A stretch of 64,000 nucleotides of DNA from Voacanga thouarsii (GCA_026120185.1 JANUWF010003368.1:1302001-1366000), one strand, 5' to 3'; counted from the first letter of the stretch, positions 1-11,470 are shown. Numbers and translations are program-made. The notes: generated from the letters alone by a model not told the origin.

Positions 1-151
1 AGTTGGACATCAGTAGAAGAATAAAGAGAAGCAAGTAAGAATTGTGCTAATGGGTACTGTCTCAAAAATAGTGACCAACTGCCACTGTGGGAAGAAAGGA
101 CACAAAGCAAAGGATTGCTGGTTCAAGAAGTCAAACAAGAGATGATTTAAG
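1..151 (+). pseudogene. Copia-type Gag C-terminal fragment with a zinc knuckle
   Basis: An open frame runs from 17 to a TGA at 143-145 and encodes a basic tail with CHCGKKGHKAKDC, an exact CX2CX4HX4C zinc knuckle, followed by WFKK. Such knuckles bind genomic RNA in retrotransposon Gag. The frame is closed on the left by a TAG at 14-16 and by the window edge, so only the last ~40 residues are visible. Six bases after the TGA the sequence is cut by the gypsy LTR starting at 152. It is the outermost layer visible at the left edge. The copia assignment rests on the CWFKK-type knuckle alone and is tentative. Confidence 0.6.
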
Positions 152-354
152 TGTAACACCTCATCTTCCTACGTAACCCAAAAAATCAGGGATGTCACCC
201 CATTCTATAGACTAAGTGTCTTTATAATTAGGTACAAATAAAATCCAAAGAAATAATTAAAACTTATTACAAAGCTTCTCAATATTTATACAAAGTCTAA
301 AGTTTAAAACAAATAAAATAATGTTCTCAGCATGAAATGATCTAAAATAGCTAC
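152..354 (-). mobile_element. GYP-0: 3' end of a long Ty3-gypsy LTR (truncated)
   Basis: Read on the minus strand this piece ends in GTGTTACA and matches the last ~200 bp of GYP-2 (16920-17129). Shared landmarks are the TTATAAAGAC stretch, GGGGTGACATCCC, and the TG...CA-type terminus. It starts with TGTAACACC at 152, after TTAAG (possible target duplication, partner not seen). The rest of this LTR is not found in the window because LTR-D begins at 355, so the missing part should lie beyond the right edge or be deleted. No coding sequence. Confidence 0.7.
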
Positions 355-620
355 TGTAACACCATTACCCGAGCAATCTTGAGTTAGAATATATTTTATT
401 GCCTTTGAGGAACTTTTGGATAGATTCTTGGAGAAAGTATTGGATAATAGAAGGAAAAATAAGGTAGAAGAAATTATTTGGAGGAAAATGATCGGTTACC
501 ACCTAAGATATTATAGATATATATTTGACAAGAAATATTATATGGTGGTGCACGAGACCTACTATATTAATTAGGTAGTGGCCCACTTCATTAAAAACTT
601 ATTAGATATTTTTGACTTTT

Positions 621-850
621 CTATATCTTTCACAAGTTTCCAAAATCTTCCATAAGCTTCCACCATGTTCCATAAGTTTTTACTTAATTCTATTAATTTC
701 CATAAGCTTCTATAAGCTTCTACTTAGTTCCATTAGTTTCTATTTATTTCCATAAGTTTCCAATAGCTTCTATTTAAATCTATTAATTTCTATAAGTTTC
801 TATTAACTTTTAGAAACTTCTATCATGTTTTATTAACTTCTAAACTCTTC
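621..850 (+). repeat. 10-bp-periodic tandem array in the left LTR of LTR-D
   Basis: Twenty-three consecutive 10-bp units without any indel, consensus near CTATAAGTTT (variants CATAAGCTTC, TATTAATTTC, TACTTAGTTC). The corresponding array in the other LTR is at 32652-32920. Between the same two landmark units (CTATATCTT and CTAAACTCTT) the distance is 219 bp here and 259 bp there, a difference of exactly four units. The array ends about 30 bp upstream of the TATA box. Confidence 0.9.
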
Positions 851-881
851 TAACAGATTGCCAAGTCATCATAAGAACAAC

Positions 882-890
882 TATAAATAG
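882..890 (+). promoter_or_regulatory. Predicted TATA box of LTR-D (left LTR)
   Basis: TATAAATAG in the context CTATAAATAGAGG is a near-ideal plant TATA box. It is conserved in the other LTR at 32953-32961. It lies between the 10-bp array and the purine-rich leader, so transcription would start roughly 30 bp downstream, on the plus strand. Confidence 0.6.
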
Positions 891-935
891 AGGAAAGGAG
901 GAAGGAGAACTAAAAAAGTGAAGAAGAGAGGGAAG

Positions 936-973
<38 letters not shown>

Positions 974-1075
974 GGAAAAAAAAGAGAAGGAAACCGAGAG
1001 AAAGAAGGAAAAAGGAAGAAAAAGGAAAGAATAGAAGAGAGAGAGAAACTAAGAATGAGAGAAAATAGATAAAGA
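891..1075 (+). repeat. Purine-rich tract with (GA)n in LTR-D
   Basis: Nearly pure A/G sequence, including a (GA)n run at 938-968, directly downstream of the TATA box. The other LTR has the same purine-rich stretch at 32962-33190 but without the long (GA)n run, so the microsatellite expanded in one copy. Confidence 0.85.
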
Positions 1076-1140
1076 AGTAGTAATTCGAAAGATTGATTTT
1101 ACTCAATCAATTACGTGAGCTTGATTTGAGATTTACATAG

Positions 1141-2663
1141 TGTTAGGATTCGTGGACTCCTAAATGCAAAAAACATCCACGAATCCCTTCCGAGGATCCA
1201 AGTAAACAATTAAGAAGATCGTAAGTTTGTAGAATTACCTCTGTTTGGTGTAATCGATATCCTTCGATTCCGATTCTGTTACTATACGTGCAACCCGAAC
1301 GATTACCAGACGTTGCAGTGTGCGAATGTCCTCTATCGGATACATACCGCGAACTCACTTGTTACCCGGGGAGTGCTAGCACCTAGGGTTTGAGAGGTTT
1401 TTTTTTTTCCCCTGATCAATGGAGGCACGAATATTCTCAACAGAAATTGGTACACCCAAGAAGACGGCTAGGGTTTTCTTAAAAACCCACTCCAAACCTT
1501 TTAGAGTCCAACCCCAATAATATCTTATCATATTTTAATTTAAATTCAAATTAAATTAAAACTGATATGATAAGATTCTGCCATTATCTCAGTGATTTAA
1601 CTAATTAATTTACCGAGACAGATTCTTATAATCTGAACATCATCCAGATACATCGAATGTAGACATAATTCCAAATTCATTGTATCTGGAAAATTTTCTA
1701 AGTTCGTTAAACTTAGACGTATTTCCAGATTCATCAAATCTGGTCATCAAAAAAATAACCTAACAAGTTCGCTTATTGTGTGACCCTATAGGTTCATTTA
1801 ACACTGACAGTGTGCCTAAATCATATTTAAATGTCCCACAAGTTATAAGCGATTTCTAGCAAAACATTATAACTATCCAGGTTAAATGAAGATCGGTGAT
1901 CTTTTTGAATTAAACCATAATTTTACATTTAGTCTTTTTGTCACCGATATCCAGATTAAGCATAAGGCACGGTGTCATCTTTATTAAGCTTAATAAATTA
2001 TTTCTTGATTTCATAGTAGACTATTCAAATAAATGATATCAATATATCAGATTGATATATTTGAGCACGACTATGCATTTTAATAGTCTAACTTATCAAG
2101 GGGCCCATGGATATCTCTCCCATAATTGAGAGGGACAAATTCCTTCACTATCAATCATATTCCTCTCATTGATTTATTCTATATCCAACAGTAGTCTAAT
2201 TTATTATCTGGTTAAAGACAAATTTAAACAACATCAAAATATAGAATTTATCAAGTAGGAAGCTATGATGAATTTAGGTCGAAGGACTTTTAATATTATT
2301 ATGGATAGAAAGTACTTATGACATATTCCATGAAGTACTCTCACAGTGGGTCATGTCCAATACAATGTTCTCTAACATTTATCTATGTTTTGACTTGATA
2401 TCACAAATATCCATGACTAGTAAAACATAGCCATCCAGTCACAAACATACTAATCTTAATTTATTATTGTTCCAATAATAATAAACGATCAGGGACAGAT
2501 TTAGAATAGTCATTGTATTCATTGTTGGGTTTTACTATCAAGTCACGTACTTGATGGCCACAAAACAAAACACATTATTCATGGAAAGGAAGCCTCATAT
2601 TATTATATAAAACATAACGACAATAGTACAAGTACAAATTGACTCTAGGTCATATCCCCAACA
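1141..2663 (-). repeat. COP-A 3' LTR
   Basis: 1523 bp. On the plus strand it runs from TGTTAGGATTCG to CATATCCCCAACA and is matched throughout by 29866-31403. It is the 3' LTR because the minus-strand RNase H and polypurine tract lead into it. AT-rich and without genes. Confidence 0.93.
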
Positions 2664-2676
2664 GTCTCCCACTTGC
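2664..2676 (-). promoter_or_regulatory. COP-A polypurine tract
   Basis: On the minus strand GCAAGTGGGAGAC directly precedes the 3' LTR. It is the expected plus-strand primer for reverse transcription. The same AAGTGGGAG motif precedes the 3' LTRs of COP-C and COP-G. Confidence 0.8.
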
Positions 2677-2677
2677 A

Positions 2678-4090
2678 CTAAGACCAATTTGGCATAAGCC
2701 GTAATCCCATTGATCTGGTATAACTATCATGTTTAGACGATGGGAGAGGCTTTGTCAGTGGATCTGCAATATTGTCATCAGTTGATACCTTGCATACTTT
2801 GACATCTCCTCTATCAATAATTTCTCGAATGAGATGAAAACATCTAAGTATATGTTTGGATTGCTGATGTGATCTTGGTTCCTTAGCTTGTGTAATGGCT
2901 CCATTGTTGTCACAATAGAGATCCACTGGGTTCACAATACTAGGAACTACATCTAGTTCTATAATGAAATTTTTAATCCAAACTGCTTCTTTAGCTGCAA
3001 CTGAGGCAGCTACATACTCAGCTTCTGTAGTAGAATCGGCCACGGTGTCTTGCTTTGAACTTTTCCAGCTTATAGCACCTCCATTCAAACAAAATAGAAA
3101 ATCTGATTGCGATCTATAATCATCTATGTCGGACTGAAAACTAGCATCAGTGTAACCATTTACAACTAGCTCTCCTTCTTGTCCTCCATAAACTAAGAAC
3201 ATATCTTTAGTTCTTCTTAAGTACTTCAGTATGTTCTTGACAGCAGTCCAGTGTGCCTCTCCAGGATTTGACTGGAACCTACTCGTCATGCTCAATGCAT
3301 ATGATACATTGGGTCGAGTACATAACATGGCATACATGATAGACCCTATAGCGGAAGCGTATGGTATCTTGTTCATGCACTCTTCTTCATTCTTCATAGA
3401 AGGACTTTGAGTTTTGCTGAGCTTAATGCCATGTGACATTGGCAATAATCCTCTCTTAGAGTCTTGCATACTGAACCTTTTCAGTACCTTGTCAACGTAT
3501 GCACTGTGACTTAGTCCAATTAACTTTCTAGATCTATCTCTATAGATCCTTATACCTAGAATATAGGCAGCTTCACCTAAGTCTTTCATTGAGAAACAAT
3601 TTTCCAGCCATGTCTTTACACTTTGTAGAGTTGGAATGTCGTTTCCAATGAGTAAGATGTCATCAACATAAAGTACCAAAAAGACTATTGCATTCCCACT
3701 TGTTTTCTTATAGATACAAGGCTCATCTTCATTTTTGATAAAGTTAAATTCTTTAATTGCTTCATCAAAACAAAGATTCCAGCTTCAAGATGCTTGTTTC
3801 AACCCATAAATGGATCTTTGAAACTTGCACACTTTATTAGAATTCAAAGGATCATCAAAACCCTCTGGTTGTGTCATGTACACATCCTCGAGTAAGTTTC
3901 CATTGAGAAACGCGATTTTAACATCAATTTGCCAAATTTCATAATCATAATATGCTGCTATGGCAAGAATAATTCTGATAGATTTAAGCATTACAACTGG
4001 TGAAAAGGTTTCATCGTAGTCTATACCATGAGTTTGTCTATAACTTTTTGCTACCAGTCGTGCTTTGTAAGTATGCACATTTCCCACCAT
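2678..4090 (-). pseudogene. COP-A reverse transcriptase and RNase H
   Basis: One reading frame of about 470 codons broken by a single TGA at 3782-3784 (AS*SWN where relatives have a residue). It encodes the copia RT core: KARLVAKSYRQ, IWQIDVKIAFLNG (first catalytic Asp), IYGLKQAS, then LYVDDILLIGND with the intact YVDD active site. RNase H follows: NGYTDASFQSD, ADSTTEAEYVAAS, DLYCDNNGA, and the end IADPLTKPLP...MPNWS, the usual terminus. The last 333 codons are uninterrupted. Just upstream of 4090 a TAG replaces the conserved Trp of GCKWVFKKK. Together with the downstream polypurine tract this is the C-terminal end of the polyprotein. It copies element RNA to DNA in the virus-like particle. 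Inactive as it stands. Confidence 0.9.
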
Positions 4091-5535
4091 GTCTGTTTTC
4101 TTTTTGAAAACCTATTTACACCCAATGGTTTTTGAACCTTTAGGTGGATTAACCAAAGTCCAGACTTGGTTTTCATACATGGATTGTATCTCAGACTTCA
4201 TAGCCTCTAATCATTTTCCAAAGTCAGAACTCTTAATAGCTTTTAGATAGGAAGTGGGCTCATCATTAACCATAAGCTCTACATTGTGATTGTTAGTGAT
4301 GAGGAATCCATATCTCTCAGGTTATTGATGAACCCTATCAGATCTTCGAAGTCCTTGTTCTATAGAAGTAGGCTCATCTTGAACTTGTGAGCCATCTAAT
4401 CGAGGTTCATTATTCGGTTCAACTACTAATTGTGACTCTTGAATCTCATTAAGATGTATTTTACTCCCACTGATTCTTTTGGAAATAAATTCATTTTCAA
4501 GAAAGAATCCATTTCGAGCAACAATTACTCTATTTTCTTTTGGGAGATAAAATTGATATCCTTTAGGATACCCACAAATATGCATTTATCTGATTTAGGT
4601 GCAAGTTTATCAGATAATAAACACTTTACATAAACTTCACAACCCCAAATCTTGAGAAATGACAAACTAGGTTGTCTCCCAATCCATATCTCATATGGCG
4701 TTTTATGAACCGATTTAGATAGAACTTGATTTAGTATGAATGCAGCAGTTTCTAGGGCATAACCCCAAAAGGAGATTGGAAGATCAGTTTGACTCATCAT
4801 TGATCGAACTATATCTAATAAAGTCCGATTTCTCTGTTCAGATACACCATTCTATTGAGGTGTTCCCGGTGGAGTTAATTGGGAAATAATTCCACAATTT
4901 TTAAGATGCTCATAAAACTTGTGACTTAAGTATTCACCACCTCGATCTGATCGAAGTGTTTTGATACTTTTGCCAAGCTGATTTTGTACTTTATTTGGAA
5001 ATTCTTTGAATTTCTGGAACGATTCAGATTTGTGTGTCATCAAATACAGGTAGCCATATCTACTGAAATCATCTGTAAATGTGAATTCATTGGTCCATAT
5101 ACATAGTATGTATTAGACCCAATAAATCAGTTGCCCTTTCATTTTGACCCTTGAAAGGTGCTTTAGTCATTTTACCTAATAAACAAGAATCACATGTTTC
5201 GTAAGATTCTAAATCAAACGAATTTAGAAGCCCATCATTATGAAGCCTTGTTATGCGTTTCTTATTTACATGGCCCAGAAGACAATGCCAGAAGTAAGTC
5301 TGAAATCATTGGATTTCAATCTCTTAGTATTAATATTATAGATAGACTTGTTTCATGATCCACGAAGATTGAGAATATAGAGCTCATTTGATAATGAGGC
5401 ATCTCTATAAAAAATGCCATTTTTATTAATGGAGCAAATGTTATTCCTAATAACAAATTCAAATCCTTTGAAATCTAAACAAGAAACTGAAATAATATTC
5501 CTACTCATAGCAGGAACATAAAAACAATCATTCAG
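4091..5535 (-). pseudogene. COP-A integrase region, heavily decayed
   Basis: Fragments in changing frames are recognisable. There is a core piece with THKSESFQKFKEF, KTLRSDRGGEY (second catalytic Asp) and GIISQLTPPGTPQ (4852-5043). It is followed by [12 protein letters not shown] (catalytic Glu), then [15 protein letters not shown] and [12 protein letters not shown] (4525-4800). The linker towards RT is at 4322-4585. The N-terminal HHCC zinc finger around 5150-5350 is so damaged that only scattered blocks match COP-B. Stops include TAA at the end of the protease ORF and one after TPQ. Integrase would insert element DNA into the chromosome; this copy cannot be functional. Confidence 0.8.
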
Positions 5536-6046
5536 TTATAAAACAAGCCCACTGGACAAAATTAATTCAAACTTTACTGCAGCTACTGTAGCAACTTTTG
5601 CTCCATTCGCAACTCGTAGGTCCACCTCGCCTTTTGCCAAGGCTCTACTCCTTTTTAGACCCTGCACATTTGCACAAATGTGAGATCTATAACCGGTATC
5701 CAATACCCATGAATCAGAAGTAGACAAATTAATTTCTAAAACATAAATACCTGAAGCGGCAGTCTCACTGTCCTTCTTTTTCTTTGCTTCCAAATAGAGC
5801 TTGCAATTTCTTAACCAATGTCCTTGTTCTTCACAATGGTGGCAAGCTCCCTCCTTTGGTGTCTTCGCCTTAGGTTTGGGCTTGAACTTGGACTTTGCCT
5901 TGTCCTTGCCCTTACTAGCCATAACTTTGCCCTTTTGGTTGTTCCTTTTTCCTTTCCCTTTTTGAACCATTAGAACACTAGGAGTATTCTTCTTAATGTT
6001 TAGTTCATCTTGTTTTAGCATCCCATGCAATTTAGTAATGGATTTC
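5536..6046 (-). pseudogene. COP-A Gag C-terminus (zinc knuckle) and protease
   Basis: This is the frame that continues from 27866 once COP-B is removed. A Lys-rich segment is followed by CHHCEEQGHWLRNC, a CX2CX4HX4C zinc knuckle. Then comes SWVLDTGYRSHIC, the copia aspartic protease active site (DTG) in which the usual CGS is YRS, and DLRVANGAKVATV. The frame ends at a TAA near 5536 within the protease. Gag and protease share one frame, as is normal for copia. The upstream Met is not a true start; the real start is at 28418. Confidence 0.88.
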
Positions 6047-7783
6047 TGTTAGTGTTGTGCCCTAGAGGCAATCACTTGTGCATTGTATATGACATATTTA
6101 ATTTTAAAAAAAGGCATTATTTATCTTACAGTTTCTTTTGTTTACTTTAAGTAATATAACTGTTCGATAAAGTCCCTAGTACAACACTATGTTAAGAAAA
6201 TCATGATAGAGATCATGATATGAGATTCCTACTACACTGTATGGTGTTAGTACTTAAAAAGTCCCTAGTCATAGTATTAATGAGTTAGGACATCATTAAT
6301 GCGTTAAGACTATCATGTGTTAGACTTCCTGATTTGATTAGGCGGTAGTTCTCATAACCGTGAGTATTGGGATACTCAAAGTTAACACATGGATGCTTGT
6401 TAATGGAACAAGTTCATTGGATGACCTAGCTTTGAGATAATCACATGGATAACTATTTAGTGCCAGTGATATAATCTCAATATAGCAAACGTGCAAGTAT
6501 CTTTTAACTTGAGATCTCCAAGGTACTTTGTTTGCTGAGCCTTGTACTTTGATTCCAATCTCCGGAGCTTGATCGAGGGCTGACTATAGGAGGGATATTG
6601 GGTACATGGTGAGGTAAACGAAAGTAGTTGAGAGGGTCAATAAAGGATTCACCACTCCTAATAGTAGGAGCGAATATCTCACGACCACTTGTAGGAATTA
6701 CTACTCGAAAGTCCTTGGCCAAGGCAATTGTGTATTGGAAACAGTTCCAATTGATACACATCTAGAGTAGTGGGTTCCTGGTACAAGTACTATTGCATTC
6801 GGGCTAGAATTAATTCTGGAGGGAGTTGCCACTAATTCCGTACTCCAAACCGAATGAGACATTGTATGGTGAAATGAGTTGGTTGCACTGAAGTTTGTTA
6901 TTGAAGGGTTCATGTCAAGCCACTTGACTTCCTGGACTCTTAGGTGGTCATGATGTGTTGCTAGATACCGCTCATGATCTGGGAATATGGGTTTATTAAT
7001 TGATGAATTAATAAACAATTCCTGATTAGAATTAATAGGATTAATTCTAATTAATTATGGATTGTTAATCTCAAAGACGTTTGGATTAATTCATGTTCAC
7101 TACCAATTGACTGGAAAACCTAATAGGTCACACACAATAGAGGATTATATACTCAAGATGTTATTTGATAACATAGTGGGGTTAATTGCGAGAAAGAGAA
7201 GTTGTTGTGGACAAATTATAATTAGTTATAATTTATAGTCTAAATTGTAATTATGAGAACTTGATGTTCCCAATTACAATTAGAGAATTATAATGGGATT
7301 AGAATCCCCTATTTTTGGTAAGGGAGTTTCGTGTATATTGGAGAATATACACATGAAAAACCTAAGCTGAAATTGGACAAAAAAAAAAAAAAAACCCTAG
7401 AGCAAGATACACGAAATCAGCCTCTTGTTCTCTCTCTCTCTCTCTCGTTTTCTTCTTGAAAGAAAAACCTAGCCACCATCTTTTTCTGCTAGCACAAAAA
7501 TTTTGGTGCTTAAGTATTCCTCTATGTGGATTACTATTAGAGATAATCACACACTGTGATTATAGTGGTTAGATGTTCAACTCATGTGGAGGTTGATCAT
7601 GAGGATTGCTGGATCACGCCTCAACTTAAAGAAAATTTTGTTCTCCAGACGATCTCGCAAAGGTAAAAGCTGTTACCTTTACCCTCATTATATCTTGTTT
7701 TCCACACATAGATGGGTCCTAGGAGGGTATCTTGTTTTATTTTTCGTTGCGCCGTATAGGATACGAGCCTCAGATACCTAACA
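6047..7783 (+). repeat. COP-B 5' LTR
   Basis: 1737 bp from TGTTAGTGTTGTGCCC to CAGATACCTAACA. It matches 17544-18199 plus 26781-27865, about 1736 bp after removing one ATTAC duplication. Contains a short A-run (near 7380) and a (TC)n microsatellite (7429-7446). No gene; short minus-strand frames are chance. Confidence 0.95.
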
Positions 7784-7784
7784 G

Positions 7785-7797
7785 TGGTATCAGAGCC
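7785..7797 (+). promoter_or_regulatory. COP-B primer binding site (initiator Met-tRNA)
   Basis: TGGTATCAGAGCC begins one base after the 5' LTR and is complementary to the 3' end of plant initiator methionine tRNA. This primes minus-strand DNA synthesis and fixes the orientation as plus. Confidence 0.93.
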
Positions 7798-9605
7798 ATG
7801 CTATATGTGGTCTATGGACATTGTTTTGTCATGAAAAACTGTTTTCGTGTTTGTCTTTGTTTGCTGTGAAAATCGTTTTCATTCGAGTCGAAATCGTTTC
7901 GATCTTTATAAGTTGGGTCTGTAGTACAATATGATTGTGTTATAGTCACAGAGTATTTTGAAAAGATGCTTTCTTTGGTACTGAAAAATTTCTGTAGAAA
8001 AACGTTTTCTTGCAACATGGATGTTGCCCTCCATTTCATCTTAATTTTCCGTTTTGTTGTTTAAACTGACAAATCGGTTGTTGTTTATAGCTTCAAAATA
8101 GAAAATACAGCTGAGAATTGTTCTCACTGAAAATTTACAGAAGAAGAAAGCACCAGAAATTGTTTCTGGATTTTTTTGAAAATTGCTGCCATTGTTGCAG
8201 AACACAGGCGGCGCCGGCTCCGGCCTCCAAGCCGGTGCCGGTTCCATTCTGTTCGTGATATCCGAAAATCATTTTTGGAAGGAAAATTTTTTTGGAAACC
8301 AGAACAGAGCCGGTGTCGGCTCTGGCTTCCAAATCGGCGCCAGTTCTGCTCTGTTTGCAACCTCTAGTATTTAAAAAAAAAAAAAAATTCCCGAAACAGA
8401 ATTTTGGAAGGAGAAATCTCATTTGATGAGAGACGGGACCCAAAAGCATTTTCTCAAAATTAGTTTTGAGACAATCAATTTTGTTCTTCAAAATAATGAT
8501 TTTGAAAATATAAAATTAGTGTATCTTTCTAAAATGGTGATTTTAGAATCTATTTTGTCTTTCCAAAATAGTGATTTTGGAATAATAAAAGTATGTGTTT
8601 ATTTTGTTTAAGCATAGTCAATGGCATGGTGGATGGTTATGGACTAAAACCAATTATATCTATTAATGCATTTTACAGTTTTGATTTTTATGAAATAGGG
8701 CCTGCATGTCCTGCATTCTCTAGAATTCTTGTGTAATTCTCTTCTCATCTAACTCCCCTCGAATGTAACTCGACTCGAGGTTTTCTCTCTTTAGGAAATT
8801 ATGTAATTAGCTTACATAGGTTAGATATGAGTAGAATTATTTTATTCTGGATATGGCAACTAAAACAAGGTGAGGAGGTAAGACCTTCTACTTAAATCAG
8901 GCATGAACACATATGGTTAACTATATTAATTTCTTTTATGGCTTAAAGAAATTAATTTAGGGTAAAGTCCATAACCATACCACGTAATCGCTTTATTACC
9001 ATGGTTATCAATTATGTGATTTATTGATTTTTATGCATGTCATTCAATGAAATCACTAAAAGGAACAAATCCCTCAATTAATATTAAACCTAATTCCTTT
9101 CGTTAATATAGTAAGAACGAGAGTCCTTTTTCGAGACCAGGTTGTTGGGCAAACCCAAGCCTACTTGACATTGGACATGTTCAAGCTATGGAATTAAATT
9201 CCTGATTAATGGGTCGGGTTTAACTAAATTCTTTATCCCGGTTGGGCAAACTCAAGCATAAAGAAATTTAGAGGAAAAGTTGGGGTAGCCCAAAAAGCTT
9301 TAAGATTAAAAGCTGTTAATCACCCAATGATCCGGTAGTTACATACGATGTAATTGGTATTGGATACCTACCAATGAACTCAAGGGTGGCTTGTTGGGCA
9401 AACCCAAGGTTATTCTTGAGGAATTTGGATACCGGTCCACTAGGAAAGCTTCCAACGGGCTTTCCCGAATCAGTAGTGGGGGGCTATTGGTTTGAGTAAA
9501 ATAGTGGAGTAAAAATGCGTTTAATTAAAGTCCTAATTATTTTCATATTATGTGCATATACAAGTAGCTAATGCTCTCCATCTTTACATCTAGGTCACTT
9601 GCATC
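7798..9605 (+). other. COP-B leader (untranslated)
   Basis: About 1.8 kb of AT-rich sequence between the primer site and the gag ATG with no coding evidence. It contains a GC-rich island at about 8201-8345. From 8620 on the sequence is similar, though diverged, to the leader of COP-G (38220-39208), so the leader is a conserved part of the family. Confidence 0.8.
8214..8241 (+). other. GC-rich hairpin in the COP-B leader
   Basis: CCGGCTCCGGC pairs with GCCGGTGCCGG across a 6-base loop (11-bp stem, one mismatch). A related GC-rich block at 8309-8345 repeats the GCCGG...GGC...TTCCAA pattern about 95 bp later. It stands out sharply in an AT-rich leader about 420 bases after the primer site. Confidence 0.65.
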
Positions 9606-10478
9606 ATGTCAACGAACTTGAACTTACGTAGCATTTTGGAAACTAACAAGTTAACTGAATCAAACTATCTTGACTGGTATAGAAATTTGAGAATCATTCT
9701 CAAATCAAAAAAGTTGCTCTACGTGCTAGATGCTCCTATTCCACCACCACCAACCTAAGATGCTCATGCTGATGAGCATGCTGTCCACAAGAGGCATAAG
9801 GAGGATAGCGATACAGTATCATGTATTATGCTGGCATCCATGACTCTTGAGTTGCAAAAACAGCACGAGCATATGGATGCTCAATCGATCATTTTATATC
9901 TTCGAGAGCTGTTTGATGCCCAAGCCAGAACTGAGAGATACGAGATCTCGAAGCAACTATTTTGTTGTAAAATAGTAGAGGGTTTTTCTGTGGCCACTCA
10001 TGGGCTGAAGATGCTGGGCTTGATAGAGAAGTTTGGATCTCTCGGGTTTGCAATGGATCATGACTTAAGTGTTGACTTAATTCTACAATCTTTGCCTAAT
10101 AGTTTCTCACAATTTGTGATTAACTATCAGATGAACAAGATTGAGTCCACCATTCCTGAATTGATCAATCTTCTCAAAACTGTGGAGTCCTCTATGAAGA
10201 AGGATTCCAATGCGGTTTTAACGGTAGAATCTTCCTCTTCTAAGAAGAAAGTTCAAAAGAAGAAGAAGAAGGCTGCCATGAAGACCAAAGGTGGTGTGAA
10301 CAAGAAGGACGCAGCTACCAAGGGCCTATGCTATCATTGTGGGAAGATGGGCTACTGGAGGCGCAACTGCAAAGCTTACATGGAGACCATCAAGGACAAG
10401 AAGCTGAAGGAGAAGCTTACAAGCACTTCTACTTTTTCTCCAGGTATGTTTATGATTGAGATAAATACTGCCTTTTGA
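9606..10478 (+). pseudogene. COP-B Gag
   Basis: Starts at the ATG at 9606 (MSTNLNLRSILETNKL). This start is supported by the equivalent ATG of COP-G at 39209. One in-frame TAA at 9756-9758 follows PPPPT, where COP-G has CAA (Gln). The rest is open to a TGA at 10476. Capsid-like sequence includes NYLDWYRNLRIIL, LYLRELFDAQAR and LILQSLPNSF. A Lys-rich segment is followed by the zinc knuckle CYHCGKMGYWRRNC, in which the motif His is Tyr (GY for GH). Gag forms the particle shell and packages RNA. The frame continues past the TGA into the protease. Confidence 0.9.
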
Positions 10479-11470
10479 AATGAGATATGGGTATTAGATA
10501 CTGGATGTGGATCTCATTTTTGCAATAACTTGTAGGGACTAAAGAGCAGTAGAAGGCTAGAGAAAGGCGACGTGGACCTACGTACTGCAAATGGGGCAAA
10601 GGTTGCTGCACTTGCTGTAGGGGCATACGAGCTGAACCTGCCTTCAGGATTGATTCTAGAACTAGAAAACTGTTATTATGTACCAGTTTTAATGAAAAAC
10701 ATTATCTCAGTTGCGTGTTTAGACTTATGTGGATTTCATTTAATATTTAAGAATAAATGTTGTTCTTTTTCATTGAATGATATTCATTATGGTTCAGCAA
10801 CTTTGGTTAATGGTTTATATGTTCTAGACTTGGACAATCCAATTCTCAATATAAACAATAAGAAATCTAAAATAGATAACTCTAACACCTCTTACTTATG
10901 GCATTGTCGTTTGGGCCATGTAAACGAAAATCGTGTTTCTAAGTTATACAAGCTTGGTGACTTAGGGTCATTTGATTATGAATCATATGGCACATGCGAG
11001 TCTTGTTTACTAGGTAAAATGACTAAAACTCATTTTCCAGGAAAAGGAGAACGGGCCAAGGAGTTATTAGAACTCATATATTCTGATGTATGTGGCCCAA
11101 TGTCAATACAAGTAAGAGGAGGTTATAACTATTTCATAACATTTATCGATGATTTCTCATGATATGGGTATTTGTATTTAATGAAATACAAATCTGAGGC
11201 CTTTGAAAGGTTCAAAAACTTCAAGAATGAAATAGAGAAACAGCTTGGCGAAAGTATTAAGACTCTAAGATCTGATTGAGGAGGAGAATATTTGAGTCAA
11301 GAGTTTCTGAGTTATCTTAGAGATAATGGGATATTATCTCAATGGACTCCACCACATACATCTCAACATAACGGTGTGTCTGAGAGAAGGAATCGAACCC
11401 TTCTAGACATGGTACGGACTATGATGGCTTCGCAGACCTACCAAAATCGTTTTGGGGGCATGCACTAGAA
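10479..11470 (+). pseudogene. COP-B protease and integrase core
   Basis: Same frame as gag. The protease active site is WVLDTGCGSHFC, followed by a TAG for Gln at 10533 and DLRTANGAKVAALAVG. Integrase has the HHCC finger (LWHCRLGHVNENRV ... CESCLLGKM), YSDVCGPMS (first Asp) and FIDDFS. A TGA at 11160 and a TGA at 11277 (RSD*GGEY) both sit at conserved Arg (CGA) codons, and ERRNRTLL carries the catalytic Glu. A one-base deletion near 11430, relative to COP-G, breaks the frame. These lesions make it inactive. Confidence 0.9.

Larger units (their letters stand above)
355..1140 (+). mobile_element. LTR-D left LTR, first part (split by COP-A)
   Basis: The sequence starts TGTAACACCATTACCCGAG and is matched along its length by the second copy at 32388-33265. 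It is cut at 1140 by COP-A, with the 5-bp duplication CATAG at 1136-1140, and resumes at 31404. It contains a 10-bp-periodic array (621-850), a TATA box (882) and a purine-rich stretch (891-1075) in that order, which suggests U3 promoter followed by transcribed leader. The plus orientation is inferred from the polypurine tract before the second copy. No gene lies in it; the short open frames on the minus strand are low-complexity shadows. Confidence 0.85.

Noticed and set aside
621..850. A CRISPR array or satellite DNA
   Set aside because: Units are contiguous 10-mers with no spacers, in a plant LTR, and occur in both LTRs; it is an LTR-internal tandem repeat.
8124..8491. Overlapping open frames on both strands around the GC-rich leader island of COP-B
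   Set aside because: Several frames are open at once because of local GC-richness; none has a recognisable domain, and the region is an untranslated leader.
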